Source of the DNA: Bacteroidales bacterium UBA3724
GTDB taxonomy: Bacteria > Bacteroidota > Bacteroidia > Bacteroidales > P3
Direction: 5' to 3'
Assembly: GCA_002371315.1 (NCBI GenBank)
Contig: DFHL01000100.1
Coordinates: 11,013-32,957, forward strand
Length of the DNA: 21,945 bases
Below are positions 12,397 through 21,945 of this stretch, one piece after another (position 1 is the first letter of the stretch; each line of letters starts with the position of its first letter). The notes beneath the pieces are model-generated. The model ran no database searches. It was not told the DNA's origin and worked only from the letters and a program-made list of their open reading frames with translations. The position numbers and the translations under genes were made by a program.

Positions 12397-15300
12397 ATGA
12401 ACAGTCTAAAGCTATTTGTCGTTGCAGCGATTCTTTCGTTCAGCAGCCTTCAATTCTCATTTTCAGTGGCCCAAGGGCTCAAATGCCAGGCCATAACCGT
12501 CGATGCCAATGCCGACGAGGATGTTCGCTACGCCGCTGCCCAGCTGCAGCAGCTGCTCAAAGAGGGAGGCTTGGACCTGCCTGTCGTCAGGTCTGGCCGT
12601 CGTCGCTACAGGCACGGCGTTATCTATGTCGGCCGCACCGAAATGACCCCAGCCGACAGCTACCGTATGGTTGGCGACGGCGACCGCATTATGCTCCTCG
12701 GTTCGGGTGCAAAAGGCACATTATATGCCGTTTACGACTTCCTCGAGCACTTCTGCGGCTATCGTCTCTATGCCCCTGATGCGCTCGTTGTCCGCGATGT
12801 CAGCCAGCTGACGATTCCCAAGGCCAGCATCACCGAACGCCCGGCTTTCGACTACCGCGAAGTGGCCTACTATTACCCCAACCACAGCCAGCTGTATGCC
12901 GACTGGCACCGTCTGCACACCTCTGCCGACCGAAACTACCGATGGGGAATGTTTGTCCATACTTTCAACAAGTTGCTCCCTACCGACCTCTATTTCGACG
13001 AGCATCCCGAATGGTACTCGATGCGCGACGGGCGCCGCGTCCGCGACGGTCAGCTGTGCCTCTCCAACCCGCAGGTCCTCGAGGCCCTCTGCAACGCTTT
13101 GGCCCGCGCCATAGAGGACGACGAAGTGGGCCATCCCGGATGGTCGGTCTCGCCCAACGACAACTATAACGTTTGCCAGTGCAGCGAATGTCTGCACTCG
13201 GATTCCCTTTTCGGTGGCCCGACGGGCACCCTGCTGAACTTTGTCAACCAGGTGGCGCGCCGCTTCCCCGACCGTACCATCTCGACGCTGGCTTACCAGT
13301 ACACGCGCAGCGCGCCCAAGAATGCGCTTGTGCGGCCCGACAGCAATGTCGTCGTCGTGCTCTGCCCCATCGAGGCGGGGCGCGAGGAGGCCATCTCGAC
13401 CAACATCAAGGAGGCCTCGTTCCGCAACGATCTCGACAACTGGCAGAAGCTGACCGGCAACCTCTTCGTCTGGGACTATGTGGTCCAGTTCCGCAACTTC
13501 TGGAACCCGTTCCCAAACCTGCACGTCCTGCAGCCCAACCTGCGCTATTTCCGCAGCAGCGGAGTGCGCCAGATGTTCGAACAGGCCACCGGCAACGACA
13601 ACATCACCTCCTGGATGGAGCCGCGCACCTACCTCGTCGCCAAGCTGTTGTGGAACCCCAACCTCGACGCCGACTCGCTCCTGGCCGACTTCTGCAACGG
13701 CTATTATGGCGATGCGGGACGCTATATAAAAGACATCATCGACACGATGACCGCCGCCCTTGTCGCTTCGGGCAAACGCCTCGACATCTACGGCTATTCC
13801 ATCGACGGCTGCGAGGGCTATCTGGCCCCCGAACGTATGAGCCAATACCGCACGCTGATGCGCCGGGCCTACGCTGCCGCACCTGACAGCACCATCCACC
13901 AGCGTCTGCGCTTTTTCGAACTTTCGCTCGACTTTGCCACCGTCGAACTTGCCGCAGGGGGTGCATTCTATGATGAACTTTTCCCCGAAGGGGATAAACT
14001 TGACAAAGTCAGACAGATGTATGCGATGCTGGACCGTATGGTCGACGACCTCAACCACTTCGGGGTCAGCCAGATGATGGAGATGGGCATTTCGCCCGAC
14101 CAGTACCGCGACCTGATTGCCCGCTACATCGAGAAAACCTTCAGCTACAGCAACAGCTACTTCCGCCCGGTCGAATTGCGCAAGGCGCCCACTGAGCCCT
14201 ACACGTGCGAAGGGGCGCAGAGCCTCACCGACGGCGCCGGCGGCATCCTCGACTATCGCCATTATTGGCTGGGCTTCTATGGCGATACGCTCGATGCTGT
14301 CATTTCGCTCGGTGCCACCGACACGGTGGGCCACATCAGTATGGACTTCTATTTCTACCCGCTGTCGTGGATTTTCCTGCCGCAACGTATTGACTATTAT
14401 GTATCTAACGATAAAGAAAACTGGAGGCTCGTCGGTAGCCACACGCCCGAAAACCCTGAAATTCTGGCCACGCCGATGATCAAAACCTTCAACACCGACC
14501 TGCCGAAGCCGACACAGGCACGCTACTTGCGCATCGTTGCCATTCCGCTGCCCGAGATTCCGCAGTGGCACCGCGCCGCAGGTCGGCCGGCCTGGATGTT
14601 CACCGACGAGGTGCTTGTCGAGTCCAATCCGCGTCACGTTGCTGAACCCGAACCTGTTACGCGTCGCGACACTGCCGTCGGCGGTGTGCCTCGTTTTCTT
14701 GCGCCTGGCGATACGGTGGCTCTCATTTCCCCGTCGTACTACTGTGATATCGAGAAAGTTCGCGTCGCAGCAGAGGTCATCGCGCAGTGGGGCTTGGTGC
14801 CGCTCATCGGACCCAATGTGGGCTGCCGGGCCAACAAGCAGTATGCCGGAACCGACCGTCAGCGTCAGGACGACATCGAATGGGCTTTCACCAATCCCAG
14901 CGTCAAAGCAATTATCTGCAATCGTGGCGGTTATGGCAGTATCCATTTTGTCGGCGACCTCGACGCGTCGCTCTTGGCCAAGAACCCCAAATGGCTGGTG
15001 GGCTACAGCGATGTCACCACGCTGCACTCGATGGCTGCCACGGTCGGAGCAATGAGCGTTCACGGCATAATGGGAAGTGGCATAGCCGATTGCGGCGGCA
15101 ATAGCGTGTCGGCCAATCTGCTTCGCGACCTGCTGTTCGGCACCCTTCCGCGCTACCACACGCCTCGCCACGCCTACAATCAGCGCGGCACCGGGCGCGG
15201 CGTCCTTGTCGGGGGCAACCTGTGCACGCTGTCGGCCCTTGCAGGCACCGCTGTCGACGCTACCGATGTGCAGGATTATATCCTTTTCATCGAGGAGGTG

Positions 15301-15630
15301 GGTGAGGATTTCCACCATATCGACCGTCTTTTCAATAACTTAGTCAAACGCGGTGCCCTGCAGCGCTGCCGAGGTGTCATCCTTGGCGACTTCACCGACT
15401 GTCCTGCCGAGCTGGGCTTCGACAGCGTCGAGGAGATGCTGCACCATTATCTCAAGGAATACGACATACCGGTCCTTTGCGGCTTCCCGGGCGGACACGG
15501 CGACATCAATCTGCCGCTTGTTATGGGTGCAACTGTCGAACTGAAAGTCAATGCTTTTGGCGGCACGATAGCATTCGATATCGACGCTCCCAGCCACGAA
15601 GTCAGGACGGGCCATCTTTCCGACGAATAG
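12397..15630 (+). CDS. Exported fusion: DUF4838 glycosidase-like region plus S66 LD-carboxypeptidase
   Basis: 1077 residues in one uninterrupted frame. A signal peptide (1-25) is followed by a GH67-like N-terminal domain (about 28-140) and a DUF4838 barrel region (about 145-560) with CxCxxC (C260, C262, C265) in SPNDNYNVCQCSEC. Next is a discoidin-like beta domain (about 600-745, with YYVSNDKENWRLVG and QARYLRIVAI), then an S66 LD-carboxypeptidase (about 765-1065). The S66 catalytic residues are present: S871 in GYSD, E966/E967 in FIEEVGE, and H1034 in GGHGD. S66 enzymes trim L,D-peptide bonds of murein peptides and are usually separate cytoplasmic proteins of about 300 residues. Here the signal peptide predicts export. 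The ATG at 12397 is chosen over a TTG at 12364 because it begins the signal peptide. Last gene of the operon. Confidence 0.88.
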   Translation: MNSLKLFVVAAILSFSSLQFSFSVAQGLKCQAITVDANADEDVRYAAAQLQQLLKEGGLDLPVVRSGRRRYRHGVIYVGRTEMTPADSYRMVGDGDRIMLLGSGAKGTLYAVYDFLEHFCGYRLYAPDALVVRDVSQLTIPKASITERPAFDYREVAYYYPNHSQLYADWHRLHTSADRNYRWGMFVHTFNKLLPTDLYFDEHPEWYSMRDGRRVRDGQLCLSNPQVLEALCNALARAIEDDEVGHPGWSVSPNDNYNVCQCSECLHSDSLFGGPTGTLLNFVNQVARRFPDRTISTLAYQYTRSAPKNALVRPDSNVVVVLCPIEAGREEAISTNIKEASFRNDLDNWQKLTGNLFVWDYVVQFRNFWNPFPNLHVLQPNLRYFRSSGVRQMFEQATGNDNITSWMEPRTYLVAKLLWNPNLDADSLLADFCNGYYGDAGRYIKDIIDTMTAALVASGKRLDIYGYSIDGCEGYLAPERMSQYRTLMRRAYAAAPDSTIHQRLRFFELSLDFATVELAAGGAFYDELFPEGDKLDKVRQMYAMLDRMVDDLNHFGVSQMMEMGISPDQYRDLIARYIEKTFSYSNSYFRPVELRKAPTEPYTCEGAQSLTDGAGGILDYRHYWLGFYGDTLDAVISLGATDTVGHISMDFYFYPLSWIFLPQRIDYYVSNDKENWRLVGSHTPENPEILATPMIKTFNTDLPKPTQARYLRIVAIPLPEIPQWHRAAGRPAWMFTDEVLVESNPRHVAEPEPVTRRDTAVGGVPRFLAPGDTVALISPSYYCDIEKVRVAAEVIAQWGLVPLIGPNVGCRANKQYAGTDRQRQDDIEWAFTNPSVKAIICNRGGYGSIHFVGDLDASLLAKNPKWLVGYSDVTTLHSMAATVGAMSVHGIMGSGIADCGGNSVSANLLRDLLFGTLPRYHTPRHAYNQRGTGRGVLVGGNLCTLSALAGTAVDATDVQDYILFIEEVGEDFHHIDRLFNNLVKRGALQRCRGVILGDFTDCPAELGFDSVEEMLHHYLKEYDIPVLCGFPGGHGDINLPLVMGATVELKVNAFGGTIAFDIDAPSHEVRTGHLSDE

Positions 15631-15903
15631 AAAGGCGTATCTTTCTTACTGTCTGTTTCTTACATATCTCGCTGAGGCTCTTCTCGCCTTGCCGTTTCCG
15701 CGCCTTGCCGTTCAGCAGCGCTTGGAACAGGGCAGGCTCTCCGCATTGCGGAATGCCCGTTGCTTGTTTGCTTTCGTCGCTTTTTGTGGCGAGGCGCAAG
15801 GCCATCATATCTGCCTGCCGTTATGTCGCCGAAACGGGCTCTGCGAGCAATTCAAAAACGCCCTCGATAAGGCCAAAATCCCTTTAACATTTAACATAAA
15901 AAC

Positions 15904-15917
15904 TGTTAAATTTAACA
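15904..15917. promoter_or_regulatory. 14-bp perfect palindrome TGTTAAATTTAACA
   Basis: TGTTAAATTTAACA reads the same on both strands. It is preceded by two direct TTTAACA half-sites (15883-15889 and 15890-15896 region), so the half-site TTTAACA occurs at least three times in 35 bases. The form fits a dimeric repressor operator, but both neighbouring genes end here, so a regulatory role for them is unlikely unless a small RNA or antisense transcript begins here. Confidence 0.4.
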
Positions 15918-15963
15918 CAATTTTCGCTCTTTCTTAAAACGCTGATTTCCAGGGGTCAAATAC

Positions 15964-16007
15964 CTACCAAAGTTCACCCAAACTCCTACCAAATTCTTAC
16001 CAAATTT
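15964..16007 (+). repeat. Four 11-bp direct repeats (CTACCAAANTT)
   Basis: CTACCAAAGTT, CACCCAAACTC, CTACCAAATTC and TTACCAAATTT are contiguous 11-base units. The invariant core is ACC.AAA, spaced one helical turn apart, so all copies face the same side of the DNA. They may be a protein-binding array or simply a decayed microsatellite. Confidence 0.6.
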
Positions 16008-16090
16008 TAAGTTAATGGGCTTTGATTGGGGTCTGGTGGATTTAACATTTGTTTTTGGTGCGGAAAGCGTGGTTTGCATTGCGAAAATAA

Positions 16091-16129
16091 AGCGACCGGC
16101 ATCCGTTTTCGTCGGGGGTGCCGGTCGCT
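16091..16129 (-). terminator. Bidirectional rho-independent terminator between convergent genes
   Basis: AGCGACCGGCA (16091-16101) pairs perfectly with TGCCGGTCGCT (16119-16129) around a 17-base loop. On the minus strand the stem is followed by TTTATTTTCG, a good U-tract, 25 bases after the yraN stop. On the plus strand it is followed by GATTTTC, weaker but usable for the operon ending at 15630. Confidence 0.8.
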
Positions 16130-16153
16130 GATTTTCAGTTGCTGAGGCTGGTG

Positions 16154-16516
16154 TCAGCCTATCGTTGTGTATGCGCTGACGAAGTGCTTGATTTCGGGGC
16201 CGTCGGGTTTCAGGGTGATGGCGATGATGTCAAAACGGGCTTCTTCCGTTCGGTTGTTATTGATTATGTATGCGTTAGCCAGGCGTATGTAGGCCTGTCG
16301 CTTCTTGAGGTCCACGAAATCTTCGGGGTTGCCGAAGTCGTTGCTGCTTCGTGTCTTGACTTCGATGAAGACTATCAGGCCGTCCTTGTAGGCGATGATG
16401 TCGGCTTCCAACTTGCCTATGTGCCAGTTGGTTTCGAGAATCAGATAGTCCTGATCCTCAAGATATTTCCGCGCAAGCGTCTCGCCTTCCTTGCCTGTGT
16501 TGTTGTGTTTTGCCAT
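16154..16516 (-). CDS. yraN: YraN family (UPF0102) nuclease-like protein
   Basis: 120 residues, standard YraN length. It has the N-terminal NTGKEGETLARKYLEDQDY and the nuclease-like core EADIIAYKDGLIVFIEVKTR, containing the restriction-endonuclease-type D...ExK residues. It then has NPEDFVDLKKRQAYIRLANA and the closing RFDIIAI. Members resemble Holliday-junction resolvase folds, but their biological role is unsettled. The start is the ATG at 16514-16516. It follows the ABC-F gene by 67 bases and is the last gene before the terminator at 16091. Confidence 0.92.
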   Translation of the reverse strand: MAKHNNTGKEGETLARKYLEDQDYLILETNWHIGKLEADIIAYKDGLIVFIEVKTRSSNDFGNPEDFVDLKKRQAYIRLANAYIINNNRTEEARFDIIAITLKPDGPEIKHFVSAYTTIG

Positions 16517-16583
16517 TGGATGTGGATTGGGATGGTGAAAAGTGATTGGGGAATGGGGGGAAGGTTGTGCTTTATAACTTTTC

Positions 16584-18527
<1,944 letters not shown>

Positions 18528-18605
18528 AGCGGGAAAATAGGAATTATAAATTATGAATCAAGAGAGGCCGATGCCATTGCGCTTACGCAAGGTGCATAAA
18601 CCATA

Positions 18606-18630
18606 AAAGGCGAACAGAGTGTCCGCCTTT
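18606..18630 (-). terminator. Hairpin downstream of the TonB-like gene
   Basis: AAAGGCG (18606-18612) and CGCCTTT (18624-18630) form a 7-bp stem, extendable by a G-U and an A-U pair, around a short loop. On the minus strand it is followed by TTATGG, a weak U-tract. It lies 21 bases after the stop of the TonB-like gene and separates it from the ABC-F gene. Confidence 0.6.
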
Positions 18631-18651
18631 ATATCGTTAGTGTAGAGTGGC

Positions 18652-19347
18652 TTAGTTGAGCTGGAACTGCACGGGCAGTGTGAACTCGGTACGCACAGCC
18701 TTGCCGCTCTGCTTGCCGGGTTTCCACTTGGGCATAGCGTTGACGACGCGCAGGGCTTCCTTGCCGCAACCGCCGCCGATTTCACGGGCAATGGCGGCTT
18801 TGGTGATGCTGCCGTCTTTTTCAACGACGAAGCGGATGACCACCGTGCCGGTGATGCCGTTGTCGCGGGCCACGTCGGGATACTGGATGTTCTCGCCCAG
18901 GTACTTGTAGAGGGCTTCTTCACCGCCAGGGTAGCTGGGGTATTCCTCGACGAAGACGAAGATTTCCTCTTCTTCTACGGTTTCCTCACCTCCCACGTCG
19001 GAGATGACAACTTCCTGCTGCTCTTTGTTGGCGTTGTCGCCAGCGTCGACAATACCAAGTTCGTGGGTTAGCTCAGCGTCGTCTTCAACAACTTCAAGTT
19101 CGGTGGTGACTTCCGGTTCGGGCTGTTCGGGTTCCGGCTCGGGGATATCCTGCTCCTCCTGTGTCTGGATGATTTCCTCTTCCATTTCGGTCGAAACCAT
19201 TTGCTGTGCAAAACCGCTGTCCTTCTTGTCGGTGCTTCTGATGTTGAAAGCAACCAGAACAAGGGCCAGGATGGTCACCAATCCAATCTCAATATGCAGA
19301 CCTTTCTTTTTTTCGAGGTCGGCTTTCTCTGACTTTTTTGCTTCCAT
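18652..19347 (-). CDS. TonB-family energy transducer
   Basis: 231 residues. A basic cytoplasmic start (MEAKKSEKADLEKKK) precedes one membrane helix (about 21-35, GLVTILALVLVAF). A long acidic/proline linker follows (EEEIIQTQEEQDIPEPEPEQ and EQPEPEVTTELEVVEDDAEL). The C-terminal TonB domain is at about 140-231: YPGGEEALYKYLGENIQYPD, then GTVVIRFVVEKDGSITKA, then MPKWKPGKQSGKAVRT and a final hydrophobic strand. TonB domains couple the ExbBD proton motor to outer-membrane SusC/TonB receptors. No exbB or exbD lies nearby, so it probably works with motor proteins encoded elsewhere. A promoter lies upstream at 19411-19441. Confidence 0.92.
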   Translation of the reverse strand: MEAKKSEKADLEKKKGLHIEIGLVTILALVLVAFNIRSTDKKDSGFAQQMVSTEMEEEIIQTQEEQDIPEPEPEQPEPEVTTELEVVEDDAELTHELGIVDAGDNANKEQQEVVISDVGGEETVEEEEIFVFVEEYPSYPGGEEALYKYLGENIQYPDVARDNGITGTVVIRFVVEKDGSITKAAIAREIGGGCGKEALRVVNAMPKWKPGKQSGKAVRTEFTLPVQFQLN

Positions 19348-19410
19348 ATTATTAATTTTTAATTGTTTATTCTGTATATTAGGCCTTTTTTCGGGCCTTC
19401 TTTGACACTG

Positions 19411-19441
19411 CTAAATTACGCATTTTTTTTAACTTATCAAC
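19411..19441 (-). promoter_or_regulatory. Likely promoter of the TonB-like gene
   Basis: On the minus strand GTTG (19438-19441) is followed after 19 bases by TAATTTAG (19411-19418), one mismatch in each element against TTTG and TAnnTTTG. It lies about 63 bases upstream of the ATG. The intervening leader can form a short AGGCC/GGCCT hairpin (19381-19398). Confidence 0.5.
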
Positions 19442-19556
19442 AATCGAATGTAAAAAAAATGTTTTTGCGGTCTCTTTTTCAGTCTAAATATTTGATGTAC
19501 AACAATGAATGGATGCGATTTTTTTTAAGGCTGTGTTTTGTCCCGTTTTTGTGTTT

Positions 19557-20309
19557 TCAATTGTTGACACCGTATCCAAAGAGGGCAAAGTCGCCGCGGA
19601 GCGGATCGTCGGGAAATACGGTGGCAAGGACCTCGGTAAGGCGCCGCGCCGCGCTCATTGATGCCGTGGAACTGTTGAGCAGGCCGAGTCGGACGGACTG
19701 TGAGAGGACGTGTGTGTCGAGTGGCATAATCAGAGTGCGCCGGTCGATGAACGGGGTCCAGAGGCCCAGGTCGACGGGCGAGCCGCTGCGCACCATCCAG
19801 CGCAGGAACATACATACGCGTTTGCAGGCCGACTGGGTGTCTTTGGGGATGACGACGCTGACCCCTGAGGCTGCGAAGTGGCTGCAGATGGCCTGGACGG
19901 CACCAAATCCGTCGCTGGCGTTCTGGTGGACATATTCGCCCAGAGAGCCGAAACGACTGAGCAACTGGCTGTAAGCGTTGAGAAACTGGTGCATACAGCC
20001 GTTGTTGTAAAGCCTGTAGAAGCATTCTTTGTCGTTGGGGCGGAAATGGTCGTTGAAGCTGCCGTTGCGTAGCCAGCGGTCCATTTCTCCGCCGCTCCAT
20101 TCAAGGATTTGTCCAATCTTCGGCATAAACTGCTTGCGGCTGCCGTAGCTCAGCACCGAAGCGACGAAGGCCATAGCCTCTTGGTTTTTCGCGCCTTCTA
20201 CCTGATGCATCCAATACGAGGGGTCGCCAATGATGAAGTCGGCCGTCTCGTAGCGCGCGGCAAGGTCGCGCAGCAGCTGTGCTGTCGCGGTGTCGACGGG
20301 TGTACTCAT
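19557..20309 (-). CDS. TIGR02757 family protein (function unknown)
   Basis: 250 residues, full family length. Recognisable blocks are the N-terminal DPSYWMHQVEGAKNQEAMAF (a diverged form of the family's D.I...H.F....D.E..AF), AFVASVLSYGSRKQ, the strongly conserved KDTQSACKRVCMFLRWMVRS, DLGLWTPF and MPLDTHV, then FALFGYG near the end. The family is common in Bacteroidota and has features of helix-hairpin-helix DNA glycosylase-like proteins, but no activity is established that I know of. Its ATG overlaps the stop of the nitroreductase gene by 4 bases (20306-20309), indicating translational coupling. Confidence 0.88.
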   Translation of the reverse strand: MSTPVDTATAQLLRDLAARYETADFIIGDPSYWMHQVEGAKNQEAMAFVASVLSYGSRKQFMPKIGQILEWSGGEMDRWLRNGSFNDHFRPNDKECFYRLYNNGCMHQFLNAYSQLLSRFGSLGEYVHQNASDGFGAVQAICSHFAASGVSVVIPKDTQSACKRVCMFLRWMVRSGSPVDLGLWTPFIDRRTLIMPLDTHVLSQSVRLGLLNSSTASMSAARRLTEVLATVFPDDPLRGDFALFGYGVNN

Positions 20310-20836
20310 TTCACAATCCTAAAATAATTCTCTTTGCGCGGACGGGCCGGCGGAAGCGGTTTGGCGGGATAGCCGAGGGCCAGGGCTCCGACCCCCATCA
20401 GGCCTTCAGGCAGACCCAGCTGGGCCATCAGTGCGCGACCTTCGTCGGTGGCGAACATCTGCCGTTCGCGGTTTATCCAGCAGCTGCCAAGTCCGATGGC
20501 ATAGGCTGCGTTCATCATATTGCCCAGCACCAGAGTGCCGTCAGCAAAGCCGTTCTCCCACACATCGGGCTTCGAGCAGAAGACCAGTACGATGGTCGGC
20601 GCGTCGTAATATGGGTTGCCTTCCTGCTGGGTGAATTGCGAGTTCATCTGTACAAGCTGGCTGATGATGTCGGGGTTCTGCACTGCCACAATCCACGGGT
20701 CCTGACGGTTCATCCCCGTTGGGGCATAGGTGCCGGCCTCAAGCACGGCCTGAAGTTCCTCGTCGCTTATCTGTTCGGCCTTGAAGGCACGCACGCTGCG
20801 TCGCGTGCGCAAGGCTTTGAGAATTTCGTTGTCCAT
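20306..20836 (-). CDS. Nitroreductase family FMN-dependent oxidoreductase
   Basis: 176 residues. The N-terminal FMN-binding RTRRSVRAFKAEQISDEEL is followed by AGTYAPTGMNRQDPWIVAVQ. Later come GNMMNAAYAIGLGSCWINRE and the closing GVGALALGYPAKPLPPARPR. Family members use NAD(P)H to reduce nitroaromatics, quinones or flavins as dimers in the cytoplasm; the physiological substrate here is unknown. It sits between ddl (52 bases upstream) and the TIGR02757 gene (4-base overlap), making a three-gene leftward cluster. Confidence 0.92.
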   Translation of the reverse strand: MDNEILKALRTRRSVRAFKAEQISDEELQAVLEAGTYAPTGMNRQDPWIVAVQNPDIISQLVQMNSQFTQQEGNPYYDAPTIVLVFCSKPDVWENGFADGTLVLGNMMNAAYAIGLGSCWINRERQMFATDEGRALMAQLGLPEGLMGVGALALGYPAKPLPPARPRKENYFRIVK

Positions 20837-20888
20837 TATATATATGTTGATATGTTTGGTGTTAAAACGTATTGTCCTTTAACTTCAC

Positions 20889-21902
20889 TTAATTCTCCAG
20901 CGCATCCTCGATAATCATCTCGTAAAGCTGTGCGGTCGAGATGCCCATAGCGCGGGCCTGCTTGGGGACGATACTTTCGGCGCTTTGACCAGGTATGGTG
21001 TTGACTTCGAGGAAGGTGAGGCGCTGGCGCTCTTCGTTGTAGATGTAGTCGAAGCGCACCACGCCGCTGCAGTTCAGGCGGTCGTATAGTTTCGACGATA
21101 CATCCTGGACCTCTTCGGCAATGCTTTCGTCGATTTCGGCAGGCGTCACTTCATTCGAGAATCCGTCGTATTTTGCGGCATAGTCGAAAAACTCGTGGTC
21201 GCCCAGCGGAATGATTTCTGTTATCGGGAAAATATATTTCTTGCCCTTGATTTTCATCACTCCGCAGTCGAGTTCGCGACCTTTGACAAACTCCTCTATC
21301 AGCACAGCTTCGTCTTCGGTAAAGGCCTCTTCGATGGCGGGCATCAGCTCTTCGATGCGCTTCACCTTGGTGGTGGCCACGCTGCTGCCACCCGATGCGG
21401 GCTTGACGAAGACCGGAAACCCCAGTCGGTTGGCAATGTCCTGTGTGTCTATGTGTTGGCCTTTGTAGTAGAGGCGCGATTTGGCCACCTTGACGATGTG
21501 GTAGCTGCGCACAACTGCGTTGCAGTAGCCTTTGTTGAACGTTAGCGCCGAAGTGTAAAATCCACAGGTGGTGTATTTTATGCCCAGCAGGTCGAAATAG
21601 CCTTGCATCACGCCGTTTTCGCCGGGGTTGCCGTGGATGATGATGAAGGCCAGGTCGAAGTGCACTTTCTGTCCGTTGTCGGTGACGGTGAAGTCGGCGC
21701 GGTCTATGGGGCGGTGGCTGCCGTCGTCGGCAAGCCAGTACCACTGCTGGCGGTCGATCTGGCCGTCGGTCAGTTCGCCGACAACTATTTTGTATACATT
21801 ATATTTATTTTTGTCGAGTGAATCGTAAACCTGGCAGCCGCTGTTGATTGAAATCTGGTGCTCGCCGGAAAAGCCGCCCATTACAAGTGCTATGTTTTTC
21901 AT
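20889..21902 (-). CDS. ddl: D-alanine--D-alanine ligase
   Basis: 337 residues, complete. Ddl is the ATP-grasp enzyme that joins two D-alanines for the peptidoglycan pentapeptide. Visible motifs: the N-terminal MGGFSGEHQISINSG, IIIHGNPGENGVMQG (the HGxxGEDG loop with N for D, which I recall as common in Bacteroidota), the ATP-binding FVKPASGGSSVATTKV, EEFVKGRELDCGV, the active-site loop region DHEFFDYAAKY, RFDYIYNEE, and the metal/phosphate motif LEVNTIPGQS. The start is the ATG at 21900-21902. It is the first visible gene of the ddl-nitroreductase-TIGR02757 cluster. Confidence 0.95.
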   Translation of the reverse strand: MKNIALVMGGFSGEHQISINSGCQVYDSLDKNKYNVYKIVVGELTDGQIDRQQWYWLADDGSHRPIDRADFTVTDNGQKVHFDLAFIIIHGNPGENGVMQGYFDLLGIKYTTCGFYTSALTFNKGYCNAVVRSYHIVKVAKSRLYYKGQHIDTQDIANRLGFPVFVKPASGGSSVATTKVKRIEELMPAIEEAFTEDEAVLIEEFVKGRELDCGVMKIKGKKYIFPITEIIPLGDHEFFDYAAKYDGFSNEVTPAEIDESIAEEVQDVSSKLYDRLNCSGVVRFDYIYNEERQRLTFLEVNTIPGQSAESIVPKQARAMGISTAQLYEMIIEDALEN

Positions 21903-21910
21903 TGTGTATT

Positions 21911-21945
21911 GTTTGTGAATTGTGAATTGCGATTAGTGAATTGTG
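21911..21945. repeat. Short GTGAATTG repeats upstream of ddl
   Basis: GTGAATTG occurs three times in 35 bases (around 21915, 21922 and 21936) just upstream of ddl, cut by the window edge. It looks like a simple AT-rich direct repeat; a promoter may lie further right, outside the window. Confidence 0.4.

Larger units (their letters stand above)
15631..16090. other. Convergent intergenic region, about 460 bases
   Basis: Lies downstream of both flanking genes. The left part (to about 15860) is GC-moderate and contains a minus-strand open frame (15602-15808) without start context or a recognised domain, which I do not call. The right part is AT-rich. It contains TTTAACATTTAACAT (15883-15897), the palindrome at 15904-15917, the 11-bp repeats at 15964-16007 and another TTTAACA near 16043. 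Confidence 0.6.

Noticed and set aside
12721..15318. An 865-codon open frame on the minus strand, fully antisense to the DUF4838-S66 fusion
   Set aside because: It has no recognisable domain, no start context, and its composition is that expected of a GC-rich gene read backwards. The plus-strand gene has catalytic motifs across its length.
15602..15808. A 68-codon minus-strand open frame in the convergent intergenic region
   Set aside because: No family, no convincing start, overlaps the end of the S66 gene; it may be part of a dispersed element but I cannot support a gene.

Overview
The window looks like a chromosome segment of a Bacteroidota bacterium, most likely order Bacteroidales. Several upstream regions carry the Bacteroides-type promoter (TTTG, 19 bases, TAnnTTTG), for example at 73-103 and 3098-3128. 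Ribosome binding sites are weak or absent. The proteins (RlmB, HutI, a PAD_porph-type deiminase, DUF4838, TIGR02757, a short TonB with an acidic/proline linker) fit that group. Most genes are GC-rich; the stretch from about 5.7 to 8.2 kb is visibly AT-rich and stands out.

Layout. 1-3.1 kb, minus strand: hutI, overlapping by ATGA with a LolD-type ABC ATPase, then rlmB with a clear terminator, then a promoter reading off the left edge. 3.2-8.6 kb is a scrambled accessory zone. It holds a signal-peptide stub running into an AraC C-terminal remnant, a tandemly duplicated small secreted protein with 11-residue repeats (one copy has lost its ATG), an AraC-type regulator fused at its end to an EamA transporter remnant, and a strong hairpin. 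These are followed by an AT-rich two-gene unit (secreted unknown protein plus deiminase), a 41-bp tandem repeat array that supplies the end of the deiminase gene, a truncated DUF6261-like gene, and a 44-bp patch derived from hutI. 8.6-10.1 kb, minus: a small lipoprotein and ruvB. 10.3-15.6 kb, plus: a probable operon of a tandem universal stress protein, an HI0933-type flavoprotein, and a 1077-residue exported fusion of a DUF4838 glycosidase-like part to an S66 LD-carboxypeptidase. 15.6-16.1 kb is a convergent intergenic region with a palindrome, a 4 x 11-bp repeat and a bidirectional terminator. 16.1-21.9 kb, minus: yraN, an ABC-F ATPase with a TTG start, a TonB-like protein, a TIGR02757 protein, a nitroreductase and ddl.

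The housekeeping parts cover histidine breakdown (hutI), rRNA methylation (rlmB), Holliday-junction migration (ruvB), cell-wall precursor synthesis (ddl) and envelope energy transduction (TonB). The most unusual items are the DUF4838-S66 fusion, the hutI-derived patch with a clean internal deletion, the 41-bp array forming a gene's 3' end, and the duplicated 11-mer repeat protein. I saw no tRNA, rRNA, CRISPR array or intact transposase gene. All family assignments come from reading motifs, not from database searches.
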